A stretch of DNA of 64,000 nucleotides from Devosia sp. Leaf420 (GCF_001425445.1 NZ_LMQU01000012.1:330278-394277), one strand, 5' to 3'. Counted from the stretch's first letter, positions 35,778 through 44,305 are shown. Notes: a model not told the origin generated them from the letters alone. Made by a program: numbers and translations.

Positions 35778-37247
35778 TCAGGCGCGGCGCGTGCTGAAGG
35801 CGCCGCGCAATTCATTTTGCTGCCGTGATGGCTCGTTGATTTCCGTAGAGCCGTAAAGGCAGAAGCGGTTGCGGCCGCTGTTTTTGGCGCGGTAAAGCGC
35901 GTCATCGGCGAAGCGCTCCAGATCTTCGGCATTTTTGGCGACATCCCAGGCCGTCGCGATGCCGACGCTGACTCCGATGGTTGCCGAGCCACTGGACAGC
36001 GCCATGGGCTTGGACAGTTCAGCGACGATCTTTTTCGCAAGCTCGATCGGTTCGTCATGGCTGGAAATGCTCGGCTGGATCACCGCGAACTCGTCGCCGC
36101 CTAGCCGAGTGAGGGTGTCCTTCTGCGAGAGCAAAGGCGCGAGGCGTCGGGCGACGAGGGTGAGCAATTCGTCGCCTGCCGCGTGGCCCATGCTGTCGTT
36201 CACCTCCTTGAAGTGATCGAGATCTAGCGCAAGAAGCGCCAGGCGCGGCTGATTGTCGGTCGGCGGGGCAAAGCAGCTTTCGAGCGTGGCGCGGAACATG
36301 CTGCGATTGCCGAGGCCGGTCAGGGGATCACGGAGGGCGCGTTCATGGGCTTCTTCGCGTTCGGCCTGCAATTGCTTGAGGACGCGGCGCAGGCTGCGCA
36401 GGAGTTGGACGATGATCAGCGCCGTGATCAGCACCCCGGCGATGAGCGCGGGGAGAGTGTCGCTGATCAGATGAGAGCCCGGACGTGAGGCATTCCAATC
36501 GAGCCAGGCGATCGTCTGACCTGAACCGTCGACGACGGGAACGGCAGTGGTGCCTGCCGGTTTTTCGAGGGTGAAGGCCGGGTTGTCGACGAGATATTCC
36601 GTCCCCATGTAGTTCGCCATTTCGGCATCGAGCAGGACGACGGAGATGAAGATGGCTTCAGACCCCAGCTCGGATGGATTGGAGCCGCTCAACGACAGGA
36701 GAGGCATGGCGCCGACCAAGGCCGGGTGACCATCGACCATGGTGAATTCAACGATGTTGGGCGGCGTTTCGGTATTGCCTTCGTTGAAGGCGGAAATGGC
36801 TGCCTGAACATCAAGTGTGCGTAACTGCTGGAGGAGGGGCTTTAGCCGATCGATTGTATCGACGGACGTTTCGGGCGCGACATGGCCACCTTCGTGCACC
36901 GCCATAACAGGGTTATGATCGGAATCGACGAGGTAAACGCGGTTGTGGCCATAGGTCTGATAGGCGTAATTGCCGAGGTTTTCGGCAAGCCAGGCGCTGT
37001 CGCCCCTTTCGTACGCAGAAACCGCTTCGTCCCAGACGGCAATATCTTGCTGCGCTGTCTTCATATTGACGGCGAGTTCAGCAATTCCGCGTTTCAGCAG
37101 CTCACTCTCGTGCCCATAGGCATCCGCATCGATCCGCTGGGCGGACCAGACGAGGAAGCTGCCGAGACCGACGAGCGCAATCACCGCCACCGCGATCAGC
37201 GGCAACAGAAAGCGGGTCGAGAAATGCGAACGGTCTTTGACCGACAT
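35778..37247 (-). CDS. CHASE4-GGDEF diguanylate cyclase
   Basis: A 489-residue membrane sensor. Residues about 11-32 and 268-290 are membrane helices enclosing a CHASE4-like periplasmic domain (QQDIAVWDEAVSAYERGD, TYGHNRVYLVDSDHNPVMAV). After a short coiled segment comes a GGDEF domain (about 325-475) with DPLTGLGNRSMF and an intact catalytic LGGDEFAVI, so it should make cyclic di-GMP. The inhibitory I-site RxxD is replaced by SQKD, so product inhibition through it is not expected. The gene stands alone on the minus strand, with an empty 178-base promoter region towards the dehydrogenase gene. The ligand of the sensor is unknown. Confidence 0.93.
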   Translation of the reverse strand: MSVKDRSHFSTRFLLPLIAVAVIALVGLGSFLVWSAQRIDADAYGHESELLKRGIAELAVNMKTAQQDIAVWDEAVSAYERGDSAWLAENLGNYAYQTYGHNRVYLVDSDHNPVMAVHEGGHVAPETSVDTIDRLKPLLQQLRTLDVQAAISAFNEGNTETPPNIVEFTMVDGHPALVGAMPLLSLSGSNPSELGSEAIFISVVLLDAEMANYMGTEYLVDNPAFTLEKPAGTTAVPVVDGSGQTIAWLDWNASRPGSHLISDTLPALIAGVLITALIIVQLLRSLRRVLKQLQAEREEAHERALRDPLTGLGNRSMFRATLESCFAPPTDNQPRLALLALDLDHFKEVNDSMGHAAGDELLTLVARRLAPLLSQKDTLTRLGGDEFAVIQPSISSHDEPIELAKKIVAELSKPMALSSGSATIGVSVGIATAWDVAKNAEDLERFADDALYRAKNSGRNRFCLYGSTEINEPSRQQNELRGAFSTRRA

Positions 37248-37425
37248 AGCGCGCTCCAGTCAGGCACGGAGAAATCTATGTCAGGACGATGAGTGGAGGA
37301 TGAATCGTGATCGCAGATTGTAACTTGCGTTAATCAACTGTTTCCGTGACGCCGGGGGAAGTTTGCGGCCTGTTCCTCGCCCGAGTGATCAAGTAAATCT
37401 ATCTGGGAATAGAGGAGGATAATCC

Positions 37426-38472
37426 ATGGCTATGGTCCGTGCACTGGTGCTTGAACGTCAACACGAACTCGCCCTGCGCGATATTGATATGCCGCTCGAG
37501 GTTGGTCCGGGCATGGTGCGGATCGCGATCCATACGGTGGGGGTCTGCGGGTCGGACGTGCACTATTATACGCATGGCCGGATCGGGCCTTTTGTCGTCA
37601 ATGAGCCGATGGTTCTCGGCCATGAGGCATCGGGGACAGTGGTCGAGGTCGGGCAGGGCGTCGATCACCTCAAGGTGGGCGATCGCGTCTGCATGGAGCC
37701 TGGCATTCCTGACGCCAATTCGCGGGCGAGCCGGATTGGCATGTACAATGTCGATCCCGCTGTCCGCTTCTGGGCGACGCCGCCGATCCACGGCGTGCTG
37801 ACGGCTGAAGTCGTGCATCCTGCAAATTACACGTTCAAACTGCCGGACAATGTCAGTTTTGCCGAAGGCGCGATGGTTGAACCATTCGCAGTCGGCATGC
37901 AGGCGGCGGCCAAGGCCAAGATCACGCCCGGAGATACCGCGGTCGTTCTTGGCGCGGGACCAATCGGCACGATGGTGGCATTGGCGGCATTGGCAGGTGG
38001 GTGTGCCCGCGTGATCATTGCCGATCTGGCGCAGCCAAAGCTTGATATCGCGGCGCAGTATCAGGGGATCATTCCCGTCAATATCCGCAACGCCAATATC
38101 GCCGAAAAGGTCAGCGAGATCACGGATGGATGGGGCGCGGACGTTGTTTTCGAATGTTCAGGATCGCCCAAGGCTTGGGAAACGATCATGGACCTGCCGC
38201 GGCCCGGCGGCGCGATCGTCGTCGTTGGTCTGCCCGTCGAGCCGGTCAAGGTCGACATTGCTGGCGCCTCGACAAAGGAATTGCGGATCGAAAATGTCTT
38301 CCGCTATGCCCATCAATATGACCGCGCCATCGCGCTGATTGCCTCGGGCAAGGTGGACCTCAAGCCGCTGATTTCCGAAACGTTCGCCTTCGAAGATTCC
38401 AAGGCGGCATTCGACCGGGCAGTGGAAGCGCGGCCCGACGACGTCAAACTGCAGATCCGCGTCGAGCGCTAA
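37426..38472 (+). CDS. Zinc alcohol/polyol dehydrogenase (xylitol/sorbitol dehydrogenase-like) lacking the structural zinc site
   Basis: A 348-residue medium-chain NAD(P)-dependent dehydrogenase. Catalytic zinc ligands are visible in [17 protein letters not shown] and [13 protein letters not shown], with the E of MVEPFAVG; the coenzyme site is [15 protein letters not shown], and an acidic residue (IIADLAQPK) after strand beta2 suggests NAD+. [11 protein letters not shown], just before the middle, is a xylitol/sorbitol dehydrogenase hallmark. The lobe that normally holds four structural zinc cysteines reads [18 protein letters not shown], with none of them. A few known xylitol and sorbitol dehydrogenases also have only the catalytic zinc. 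No sugar transporter is nearby, so the substrate is uncertain. The SD is GAGGAGG at about 37412. Confidence 0.88.
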   Translation: MAMVRALVLERQHELALRDIDMPLEVGPGMVRIAIHTVGVCGSDVHYYTHGRIGPFVVNEPMVLGHEASGTVVEVGQGVDHLKVGDRVCMEPGIPDANSRASRIGMYNVDPAVRFWATPPIHGVLTAEVVHPANYTFKLPDNVSFAEGAMVEPFAVGMQAAAKAKITPGDTAVVLGAGPIGTMVALAALAGGCARVIIADLAQPKLDIAAQYQGIIPVNIRNANIAEKVSEITDGWGADVVFECSGSPKAWETIMDLPRPGGAIVVVGLPVEPVKVDIAGASTKELRIENVFRYAHQYDRAIALIASGKVDLKPLISETFAFEDSKAAFDRAVEARPDDVKLQIRVER

Positions 38473-38501
38473 ACTGAGCATCACCTACACGGGCGAACGC
38501 A

Positions 38502-38840
38502 GGCCGTCAGCTGATCAACAAAGATGGACTGTTTTGTCTAGCGACAGCTGAACCGCTGATGGGCCGCGGGGAGAAGTATATTGGTCGCCAGGCAGCATTG
38601 AGGGACAATGTGCTGCCGGCGGATACTTCTCCCCCTGTACGGTTGCGATCGGGAGGTATCGCAACCGTGCCCCCTCGCCAGTTCACTTGGAGCTGAACCG
38701 GCGTCCAGACGTCGATGGTGCAGATCGACGCCCGTATTCGAGGACGGGAAGCAGGGCTTGGGAAATACCGGGCGATAGTCAGCCCGGCCGCTCTGCTTCC
38801 CGTCGAGGCATGTAACCTGTGGACGCAGGAGTTACATGCC
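38502..38840. ncRNA. Dense array of six or more strong hairpins, candidate structured RNA
   Basis: A 340-base stretch without a credible gene, made almost wholly of inverted repeats with unrelated sequences. H1: 38568-38579/38623-38634, 12 bp perfect, with inner CGCC/GGCG, GGCAG/CTGCC and CATTG/CAATG. H2: 38639-38649/38658-38668, 11 bp, loop CGGGAGGT. H3: 38676-38685/38694-38703, one mismatch. H4: 38710-38716/38724-38730. H5: 38743-38754/38793-38804, 12 bp, with inner CCGGGC/GCCCGG. H6: 38807-38816/38831-38840, 10 bp, overlapping the stop of the minus-strand pseudo-receiver gene. An outer pairing (38502-38511 with 38555-38565) is possible. On the minus strand the H2 loop reads ACCTCCCG, an anti-Shine-Dalgarno-like loop. 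No known RNA family is recognised. Confidence 0.5.
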
Positions 38841-39278
38841 AACGGCGTCCAGGCGCTCATTGCGCACCCAGAATTCCGCTATGCCATCCAGCTCCCAACG
38901 ATAGGCGTCGAGTTCGGGCTGGCGAAAGAAGACGGCTGCCGCGCCGGCTTCAAGGTAACTGGATCGGCCCGCCCGATCGGTCGGGGGGACCATCACCACG
39001 ATGTCGACGCCTTTTTGGCGAAGCCAGCCGTGGTGGCTACGAACAAATTCCAAGGTCGCCCTGCTATGATCCTTAAGGTCGATGACCAGAAAATCCGGCC
39101 ATTGCGCCAGAGGATCTTCCAAAACGCGGGTCAGACCCTGAAGGCCGATTGCGCCATCGCCGAAGTGACAAACTGCAGGGCCGCCGTTTTCAGCAAGCAT
39201 CCGCATGAAGAGACGTGCCGAATGGCAGTCGTCATCGATCAGCCCAATGAAGGGTGAATGCTTGATTGAAAGGGACAC
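38832..39278 (-). CDS. Degenerate (pseudo-)receiver domain protein
   Basis: A 148-residue protein with the outline of a response-regulator receiver: an acidic cluster D15-D17 (LIDDDCHS), a possible phospho-acceptor D67 (DFLVIDLKD), and the beta4/beta5 strands (DIVVMVPP, AAAVFFRQP). The switch Thr/Ser is V97 or shifted, and the invariant lysine before the final proline is replaced (FFRQP), so normal phosphorylation signalling is doubtful. There is no output domain. It may act as a phosphorylation-independent protein switch. It stands alone, flanked downstream (38502-38840) and upstream (39289-39480) by hairpin-rich noncoding DNA, which is unusual for such a small gene. I call the receiver similarity with moderate certainty. 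Confidence 0.6.
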   Translation of the reverse strand: MSLSIKHSPFIGLIDDDCHSARLFMRMLAENGGPAVCHFGDGAIGLQGLTRVLEDPLAQWPDFLVIDLKDHSRATLEFVRSHHGWLRQKGVDIVVMVPPTDRAGRSSYLEAGAAAVFFRQPELDAYRWELDGIAEFWVRNERLDAVGM

Positions 39279-39288
39279 ACGCTACCTC

Positions 39289-39480
39289 TTGCCCGGCGCC
39301 GCTCCGGGCAAAGCTACTCTTGGACAGGCATGAAGCGTCGCGCCGCATGCCGTTTAGAAATCACTACTGTGGTGGTCGTAACGCGTTCCAGGGACGAGAG
39401 CCGCTGGGAACAAGCCGGGAGAACTGCACCGACACCCGGCATATGTCTGGGTCGGCGCTGCGCCGCTAGGCAACACCGGG
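39289..39480. promoter_or_regulatory. Hairpin-rich interval between the pseudo-receiver gene and the TPR protein gene
   Basis: Hairpins include TTGCCCGG/CCGGGCAA (39289-39311, 7-base loop), GGCATG/CATGCC (39327-39351), GTTCCAG with CTGGGAAC (39385-39411, one bulge) and CCGAC-A-CC with GGGTCGG (about 39429-39454). It could be the 5' leader of the minus-strand pseudo-receiver gene or contain promoters for both divergent genes. No promoter box or known RNA motif is recognised. Confidence 0.4.
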
Positions 39481-39550
39481 TAAAGTGCAGGTAAGTAGCG
39501 CTTGCTTTTTACATGTAACGCGGCACTATTAACGTCCAGGCGGGGGTAAA

Positions 39551-41290
39551 ATGGCCGAGGACGGCGTGACGAGGGAAGAGGTGCTTGCGGCACTCGATCG
39601 GCTATCGGCTTGGCCCGATATGGCGCGGTCGCCGCAGATCGTCCGCTTCCTCGATTATATCGTCAAACATCGGCTCGATGACGATATTCAATCCATCAAA
39701 GCCTATTCGATCGCTGTCGATGTCTTCGGCCGCTCAGCCGATTTCGACCCGCAGAGCGATCCCATCGTGCGCGTGCAGGCGCGGCGGATGCGGCAGCTTC
39801 TCGACCAGTATTATGCGGGACCGGGAGCAGAGGATAGCGTTCGTATCGTCTTGCCGGTTGGACGATATGTACCTGATTTTGTCGAGCATGTGGTGGAGCC
39901 AGCCGATGTCGTCGACGACGAGGGCAGCGAGCCTGACCTGACGCCTACTGCACGGCGCGGACATGTCACCGTTTCCTGGCTCGTTCTCTTGGTCATAGCG
40001 ATCGGCGCTGCAGCGCTTGCCTACTCGCTTTCGACTTGGGGGCCGCGGCAAGACCAGCAGGTCGCGCGCAACGGGGCGATCCAGCAGCCCAGCATCCGCA
40101 TCATGGAATTTCAGAACCTGACGGATGACCCGACGATCACAGCCGCAGTAGCGGGACTGGCCGTCGATCTCGTCGATCGCATGCAGACGCTCAATTTCCT
40201 CAATGTGGATTATGGCGGGCGCGGGGAAATCGGCGGGCAGGCCCTGCCCAAGGACGGCTATACGCTGACGGGCATCGTGCGCCGTGATCCGGCAACCCAG
40301 GTAAATTACCAGTACAGCGTGCTCGTCACCGAGGTCGCGACCAATAATGTCATCTGGAATCGCACAATGGTGGTCAGCGGCTCTCAGCTTGCGGACACGA
40401 ATCGGATCGAGGCGCTTTCCATCGACATCACGTCTGTTCTGGGTAGCGCGCGCGGCCCGCTCCATGCCCGGGCGCGACATCTTCTGATGCAGGGCGCGCC
40501 GACCGGTGGCGAAAGCCCCTATGTTTGCCGGATCATGTTCAGCATCTATCGCGAGACCATGACAGCGGCGGCGGCTGATCGGACGCAGGCGTGTTACGCA
40601 GCCTTGCCCGAGCAGGATCAGAACAACGGCATTGCCTTGGCGGCGGTGGCGAGCATCATCGCGGAAGCTCCGGGCAATCGCGATGTTACTCCAGCAGCTC
40701 GGCTGGGCCGATATCGCGAGGCTGGCGATATGTTGGTAAAGGCCGTGCAGGCGCTGCCGACCAGCAGTTTTGTTTGGGAACAGCGCGCACGGCTTTATGA
40801 GGCCATGGCGGAGCACGCTTTAGCCGAGGCGGCCTATGGCACGGCTTTACAGACCAATCCGGCCAATCTCGATGCGGTCGCGGCGCATGCGCGGCATCTC
40901 GCGTTTATTGGCCGGCTCGATCAGGCTGAGCCACTTGCCGAACGATCCTTGTCCGGGCCGACGACAATTCCCGACTGGTACTATGGGGTGCCAGCGCTTG
41001 CGGCATTGGAAACCGGCGATTTCTCGCAAGCCGAGCAGTTTGCCGATACCTATGCGCGGGCGGATCGGGAAGTGGGGCCGATATTGGCGATCCTCGCCGC
41101 TCAAGGGCAGGGCGACGAGGAGCAAGTGGCCAAGGAATTGCCACGGGTTTTGGAAGTGCCCTCGTTCCGGGCGGGGGGCATCATTACCCAATTGCGTCGG
41201 CGGATCACCGACACGGCTTTGCTCGATCGAATCCGGATGGGGTTGGCCGAAGCTGGGGTGCCGCAAATGTCGCTGGTGACCGCGTTCTGA
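39551..41290 (+). CDS. Membrane protein with cyclase-associated N-terminal domain and TPR-like tail
   Basis: A 579-residue protein. Residues about 10-110 match the domain found at the N-terminus of many rhizobial proteins annotated as adenylate cyclase or TPR regulators (SPQIVRFLDYIVKH, SIKAYSIAVDVFGRSADFDPQSDPIVRVQARRMRQLLDQYY, VGRYVPDF). It is small, basic and may bind DNA or a partner. A single membrane helix follows at about 138-160. The outer part has a region like the peptidoglycan- or nucleotide-linked FlgO/TolB-like segment (IRIMEFQNLTDDPTITA...) and ends in helical repeats resembling TPRs (WEQRARLYEAMAEHALAEAAYGTALQTNPANLDAVA). No catalytic cyclase domain is seen. Its stop abuts the stop of the SMR gene with no space. 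Function unknown. Confidence 0.75.
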   Translation: MAEDGVTREEVLAALDRLSAWPDMARSPQIVRFLDYIVKHRLDDDIQSIKAYSIAVDVFGRSADFDPQSDPIVRVQARRMRQLLDQYYAGPGAEDSVRIVLPVGRYVPDFVEHVVEPADVVDDEGSEPDLTPTARRGHVTVSWLVLLVIAIGAAALAYSLSTWGPRQDQQVARNGAIQQPSIRIMEFQNLTDDPTITAAVAGLAVDLVDRMQTLNFLNVDYGGRGEIGGQALPKDGYTLTGIVRRDPATQVNYQYSVLVTEVATNNVIWNRTMVVSGSQLADTNRIEALSIDITSVLGSARGPLHARARHLLMQGAPTGGESPYVCRIMFSIYRETMTAAAADRTQACYAALPEQDQNNGIALAAVASIIAEAPGNRDVTPAARLGRYREAGDMLVKAVQALPTSSFVWEQRARLYEAMAEHALAEAAYGTALQTNPANLDAVAAHARHLAFIGRLDQAEPLAERSLSGPTTIPDWYYGVPALAALETGDFSQAEQFADTYARADREVGPILAILAAQGQGDEEQVAKELPRVLEVPSFRAGGIITQLRRRITDTALLDRIRMGLAEAGVPQMSLVTAF

Positions 41291-41623
41291 TCAGTGGCCG
41301 CTCGAATGGCTGAAGAGGTTGATCACGAGGACGCCGGAGAGGATCAGGCCGATGCCGATCAGAGCAGGCAGATCGAGCGATTGGCCATAGGCGAAATAGG
41401 CGATGATCGAGACGAGGATGATGCCGACACCGGACCAGATGGCGTAGCCGATGCCAACGGGAATGGTCTGCAGCGCCAGCGAGAAAAAGTAGAAGGTGAT
41501 GCAATAGCCCACGACGACAACGATCGAGGGAACGAGTTGGGTGAAACCCATGGAGGCGCGGAGGAAGGAGGTCGCGATGACTTCGCCCATAATGGCTATC
41601 GCGAGATAGGCGGCGCCGTTCAT
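41291..41623 (-). CDS. Small multidrug resistance (SMR) family transporter
   Basis: A 110-residue, four-helix membrane protein of the EmrE type. The essential membrane glutamate is in AIMGEVIATSFLRAS (helix 1), and the signature GYAIWSGVGIILVSIIAYFAYGQ in helix 3 is conserved. SMR proteins work as antiparallel dimers exporting cations or guanidinium with protons. The residues after the glutamate (VIATSFL) look more like EmrE than like Gdx/SugE guanidinium exporters. It overlaps the end of the MurD2 gene by four bases and is the last gene of the minus-strand operon. Confidence 0.92.
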   Translation of the reverse strand: MNGAAYLAIAIMGEVIATSFLRASMGFTQLVPSIVVVVGYCITFYFFSLALQTIPVGIGYAIWSGVGIILVSIIAYFAYGQSLDLPALIGIGLILSGVLVINLFSHSSGH

Positions 41624-42921
41624 GATGCGGGGTCCGCAAAGGTCGTCTTGCAGAGTTCGACGAAGCGCGTACCGCGTTCTTCGAAATTCTTGAACTGATT
41701 ATAGGACGGGGCGCCGGGGGACAGAATGATCGCATCGAAGCGATCGCGCTGGGTCGCTAGCGTGGCGATGCCGCTTTCGAGGTTTTCCGTTTCGGTCACA
41801 GTGATGTTCGGCGCGATCTTGCGGGTCGCGCTGGCGAGGCGCGTGCCTGTGACCGGGAGCGTGATCAGCGTCGTCACGCCACGCAGAGCGAGGAGGCTGG
41901 CGAGCTCGGCATAATCTTGCTCGCGCTCGTGGCCGCCGGCGATGAGCGCGATGCGACGGCCGGGATAGGCGGCGAGAGCCGCTTTGGTGGCTTCCGGTGT
42001 CGTCGAGATCGAGTCGTTGACGATGGTCAGATCGCGAAGGCGGTGCTCTTCGAGGCGATGCGGCAGCGGGCGGAACGCGGCGATGCCGGCGAGAATGCCA
42101 TCCATGCTGGCACCGACAGCCAGAGCGATCTCGGCGGCAAGCTGGGCATTGTCGAGATTATGGGCGCCCTTCAGGCGCGATTGCGACACGGCGCTTTCGA
42201 GCGCGCGCGCTTCGGCTTCGCTGAGGGATTTGACCAGTCGGCGATGGTCGCGGACGGCTTTGGCGACCAGCGCGTTGGGCGCGGCCGCCTTGCCGAGGGC
42301 GACGGCGAAACTGCCGTCGCGATCAACGAGATTGAGCTTGTCGGCGTAATAGCGCTCGACAGAGCCGTGCCAGTCGACATGTTCGGGATAAAGGTTGGTG
42401 ATCGCGGCGACATCGGGCGTGAAAGCCATGTCGGCGGTTTGATAACTTGAGAGCTCGAAGACGACGATGGCATGTTTGTCAGCGATTTCGAGGGGGGCGA
42501 GGCCGACATTGCCGGCGAGGCCAGCATCGAGGCCGGAGCGCGCGAGCATCAAGTGGACAAGGGTCGCGGTGGTCGATTTGCCCTTGGTGCCTGTGATGGC
42601 GATGACCGTGCGGCCCCGGCGATAAGTGGCGCCCCAGAGATTGAGGTTGGAAGTGATCTCGATGCCGGCTGCGCGGGCGGTGTCGAAGATCGGCTTGTAT
42701 CGGGAGACGCCTGGGCTTTTCACGATGGTGCCGAAGCGGCGCTCGGCGATGGCGGCCGGGAGATCTGAGGGGCTGATCGCTTCGGTGTCGGGGATGTCGG
42801 CGGTGCCGCTATCGACGGTGACGAAGACGGGAAGATCGGGCTGATGACGCTTCAGGAATTGGCGGGTGGAATTGGCCTCGCGGCCCGCGCCGTAGAGGAG
42901 GATCGGGGCATCAAACCGCAT
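41620..42921 (-). CDS. murD2: MurD2-type UDP-N-acetylmuramoyl-L-alanine--L-glutamate ligase
   Basis: A 433-residue Mur ligase. The three domains are visible: an N-terminal UDP-binding part (ILLYGAGREANSTRQFL, KSPGVSRYKP), a central ATPase (ITGTKGKSTTATLVHLML, ELSSYQTADM, NLYPEHVDWHG) and a C-terminal amino-acid domain (NDSISTTPEATKAALAAY, LSPGAPSYNQF). It is directly coupled to a murL gene (11-base overlap). In Xanthomonas the matching pair MurD2/MurL adds L-Glu and then epimerises it, so this protein is most likely the L-Glu-adding ligase and not classical MurD. Nearby cell-division (dcw) genes such as murC, murE or ftsW are absent, which supports a separate MurD2. Confidence 0.85.
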   Translation of the reverse strand: MRFDAPILLYGAGREANSTRQFLKRHQPDLPVFVTVDSGTADIPDTEAISPSDLPAAIAERRFGTIVKSPGVSRYKPIFDTARAAGIEITSNLNLWGATYRRGRTVIAITGTKGKSTTATLVHLMLARSGLDAGLAGNVGLAPLEIADKHAIVVFELSSYQTADMAFTPDVAAITNLYPEHVDWHGSVERYYADKLNLVDRDGSFAVALGKAAAPNALVAKAVRDHRRLVKSLSEAEARALESAVSQSRLKGAHNLDNAQLAAEIALAVGASMDGILAGIAAFRPLPHRLEEHRLRDLTIVNDSISTTPEATKAALAAYPGRRIALIAGGHEREQDYAELASLLALRGVTTLITLPVTGTRLASATRKIAPNITVTETENLESGIATLATQRDRFDAIILSPGAPSYNQFKNFEERGTRFVELCKTTFADPAS

Positions 42922-44242
42922 GGGCGGCCACCTTTGCCGCGAGGGCGGGCGGGATGTGGTGGTCGTGACTATCGGTCAGGCATTCGGCCATGGCGCGCTG
43001 TAATTGCTCTTCGCCATATTGCGCGAAAAGGTCCGCCTTTACGCCACGGACCACGGCATCCTGATGCCAATCGGCGTGGCGGGTGAGGGTGTAGAAACAA
43101 GCCGCGGCTTCGAGGATTTCGCCCACACATTCCCAGGGTTTTTGGCCGGTGAGACCGGAGAGTTCGCGGAAGGAATGTTCGTTGGCGGGCTCATCGAGGA
43201 GGTTTTTGCCGAAGATTTTCAGCAAGCGATCCCTAGCCATAAAGGGCGCGAAGATCAGGAAGACGAAGTGGCACTTTGGGCATTCGCCGCACCAGAGCGG
43301 GCCGTCGTTGCCGTTGAGGCGGAAATTGCGATTGCAGCTCGAAAAGACGGAATCGAAGCGACCGCCCTGGGTGAATAGCGAGGCGATGCGGGCTTCCGAA
43401 TAGGGGCGGAGCAGCGAGAAATACTTGAGGGCGCCGCCGGTGGCATTCGAGAGCACGTCGGCGATCAGCAGCTCGAAGCCAAGGGATTTCGAATATTGGT
43501 GATTGGTCTCGCGACCGTCGAATTCGATATTGCCTTCGCTGGCCGAGCGTTCGTTGCTGAGAACGATCTGATCGTAGCCGAACAACAGGGCGCAAAGCGA
43601 GGCGATCATGGAATTGATCGCGGTCGAGGGGACGTGGCCATTGTAGTAGCCGGGCTCTTTGCCAAGCCGGATCATTTCGGCGTCGAGGGTGCGCGTGACG
43701 TAGAGCGGCGCGCGGCCGATGGCGTCGACCGAGGTGAGGATCGGTCCCTTGGGATTGACGGCAAAGGGCGTGAAGTCGACGCCGACATGGCTGAGGAGTT
43801 CGACGCTGACAAGGGAGTCTTTGCCACCGCCGATCGGGAGCAGGGTGCGTTCGGGCAGGGACAGCGTCGGTTTCTGCGTCTCGGAATCGAGTGCGGTGGT
43901 CAGCTTGAGGCGGCCGAAGCGGGCGAGATCGTTGCGGGCGTAAAATTCGCCGAGGCCGTTTTCGTAGACGTCGATGACGAAGGCCTTTTCGGCTTCGGTC
44001 AGCTTGACGTCGGGTGCGGCAATTTCAAAGGGTGCGCGAAGTTTGAAATAGCTTACGCCGAGGACGAAGGCGGTGAGATCGAGAAGTTTGCGGAAGGCCG
44101 GGCTCTCGGCCTTTGCGGCATCGGCGCCAGGGGGCAGGCCCAGAACTTCGGTGAAGCTGAGATCGTTCAGCCGATAGCTGAAGCGGGCTTCGCCGCTCTG
44201 GGGGTCAAAACTGGGACGGTCGATGGAAAAGGATTCGGTCAC
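42911..44242 (-). CDS. murL: MurL: UDP-MurNAc-L-Ala-L-Glu epimerase
   Basis: About 443 residues. The defining feature is a PP-loop-like ATP site, LLPIGGGKDSLVSVELL, followed by LSNERSASEGNIEF and, near residue 330, a double cysteine pair in WCGECPKCHFVFLIFAPF. This pattern matches the MurL epimerase family (ATP- and Mg-dependent), which converts the terminal L-Glu of UDP-MurNAc-L-Ala-L-Glu to D-Glu. Together with MurD2 it replaces the glutamate racemase (MurI) plus MurD route. The start is uncertain (GTG 44242 or TTG 44248, neither with a strong SD). It lies 57 bases downstream of the phosphoesterase gene. Confidence 0.85.
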   Translation of the reverse strand: MTESFSIDRPSFDPQSGEARFSYRLNDLSFTEVLGLPPGADAAKAESPAFRKLLDLTAFVLGVSYFKLRAPFEIAAPDVKLTEAEKAFVIDVYENGLGEFYARNDLARFGRLKLTTALDSETQKPTLSLPERTLLPIGGGKDSLVSVELLSHVGVDFTPFAVNPKGPILTSVDAIGRAPLYVTRTLDAEMIRLGKEPGYYNGHVPSTAINSMIASLCALLFGYDQIVLSNERSASEGNIEFDGRETNHQYSKSLGFELLIADVLSNATGGALKYFSLLRPYSEARIASLFTQGGRFDSVFSSCNRNFRLNGNDGPLWCGECPKCHFVFLIFAPFMARDRLLKIFGKNLLDEPANEHSFRELSGLTGQKPWECVGEILEAAACFYTLTRHADWHQDAVVRGVKADLFAQYGEEQLQRAMAECLTDSHDHHIPPALAAKVAAHAV

Positions 44243-44305
44243 GGGCAACTCACGCGGCTTTGGTCACTCATATAGGTGATTTGTGGCCGCGGCAGTAGTG
44301 GTACG

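Noticed and set aside
38507..38860. 117-codon minus-strand frame across the hairpin array
   Set aside because: Its translation has no hydrophobic or domain pattern, no RBS was found, and the DNA is explained better by inverted repeats.
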